Below the pieces are notes generated by a model that was not told the DNA's origin, did not search any database, and saw nothing but the letters and a program-made list of their open reading frames with translations. A DNA stretch of 6,132 bases, taken from an uncultured Fusobacteriaceae bacterium. GTDB lineage: Bacteria; Fusobacteriota; Fusobacteriia; Fusobacteriales; Fusobacteriaceae. Made by a program: the position numbers and the translations under genes. This document shows, piece by piece, positions 5,674-6,132 of this stretch (its first letter is position 1; each line of letters starts with the position of its first letter). The DNA lies in contig CAMTJB010000068.1 of assembly GCA_947072715.1 (NCBI GenBank), positions 1 to 6,132 of the forward strand, given 5' to 3'.

Positions 5674-6132
5674 ATGAAAGTACTATATGTAACGGGGGAG
5701 AGTTATCCTTTTGTTGGAGTTGAAGAAAACGCTTATAATTCTTACTCTTTTCCAAAAGAAGTTTCAAATTTTGAAAATATAGATATTAGAGTAATAATGC
5801 CAAAATATTCTCAAATATCAGAAGAATATACATCAAAATTTAAAAGAATTGGAAGTGGAGTAGTAAATTTAGTATGGAGAGAGCAAAAATTTGAAATAGA
5901 TTTATATGAAAATAAAGGTATTAAGTATTATTTTATTTCCAATGATTATTATTATAATAGGGAAAAAATATATAAAGAAATTGATGATTGTGAAAGATTC
6001 GCATTTTTTTCTAAAGCAGTTTTAGAAGCTATTAGTATTATTAATTTTTTTCCGGATATTATTCAGTGTAATGATATTATCTCATCATTAATACCAATTT
6101 ATCTAAAAAAAGAAAAAGATAAAGAGGGAGAG
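5674..6132 (+). CDS. glgA: Glycogen synthase homologue (GT5, GlgA-like), N-terminal 153 residues, divergent ADP-glucose site; 3' cut by window end
   Basis: The reading frame is open to the window end. The start at 5674 has a good SD AAGGAGTGAT (5660-5669), and the gene lies 20 bp after glgB. Canonical GlgA transfers glucose from ADP-glucose to growing alpha-1,4-glucan. The N-terminal GT5 domain is recognisable: MKVLYVTGESYPFV (1-14), VIMPKYSQI (40-48), YYFISNDYYYNREKIY (85-100), ERFAFFSKAVLEA (107-119) and PDIIQCND (127-134). At residues 15-19, where GlgA has Lys-Thr-Gly-Gly-Leu for ADP-glucose binding, this protein has GVEEN with no length change. Near 131-135 the expected His and Trp are Gln131 and Ile135. 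The family assignment is confident. The gene name is by homology only: this may be a non-catalytic or altered-specificity paralogue, with a true glgA elsewhere. The catalytic C-terminal domain is not visible. Confidence 0.8.
   Translation, partial: MKVLYVTGESYPFVGVEENAYNSYSFPKEVSNFENIDIRVIMPKYSQISEEYTSKFKRIGSGVVNLVWREQKFEIDLYENKGIKYYFISNDYYYNREKIYKEIDDCERFAFFSKAVLEAISIINFFPDIIQCNDIISSLIPIYLKKEKDKEGE

Overview
The window is AT-rich bacterial DNA. Its codon use (AGA for arginine, A/T third positions), strong Shine-Dalgarno (SD) sites, an rplU-prp-rpmA cluster whose L27 carries a cleavable N-terminal extension, and butyrate-type acetyl-CoA genes beside etfA together suggest an anaerobic low-GC bacterium. 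My best guess is a member of the Fusobacteriaceae (Fusobacterium/Cetobacterium-like), with a clostridial relative as the alternative. This assignment is inference from gene content only. All genes lie on the + strand.

Region 1 (1-2520) is fermentative carbon metabolism. It holds the C-terminal end of etfA (electron-transfer flavoprotein alpha subunit), a long imperfect hairpin, an acetyl-CoA acetyltransferase (thiolase), and a short-chain dehydrogenase/reductase (SDR) of the FabG/PhaB type. A perfect 19-bp bidirectional terminator closes the region. Thiolase would join two acetyl-CoA and the SDR would reduce acetoacetyl-CoA to 3-hydroxybutyryl-CoA. Etf would serve the later butyryl-CoA dehydrogenase step, which is not in the window.

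Region 2 (2520-3700) is the ribosomal protein operon rplU-prp-rpmA. It starts from a near-consensus promoter, continues through a structured untranslated leader of about 130 nt with mutually exclusive hairpins and a T-tract (a candidate attenuator), and ends at a GAAA-loop terminator. Prp is the cysteine protease that removes the N-terminal extension of L27, and the matching cleavage site is visible in rpmA.

Region 3 (3700-6132) is the start of a glycogen operon: a short-form branching enzyme (glgB) followed 20 bp later by a GT5 glycogen synthase homologue cut off by the window end. The synthase-like N-terminus aligns well with GlgA overall. It lacks the KTGGL ADP-glucose-binding motif at residues 15-19 (it has GVEEN), and the usual histidine and tryptophan of the HxND-W/HDWH region are replaced. 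It may therefore be a degenerate or non-canonical paralogue. This and the rplU leader are the two points most worth a second look.
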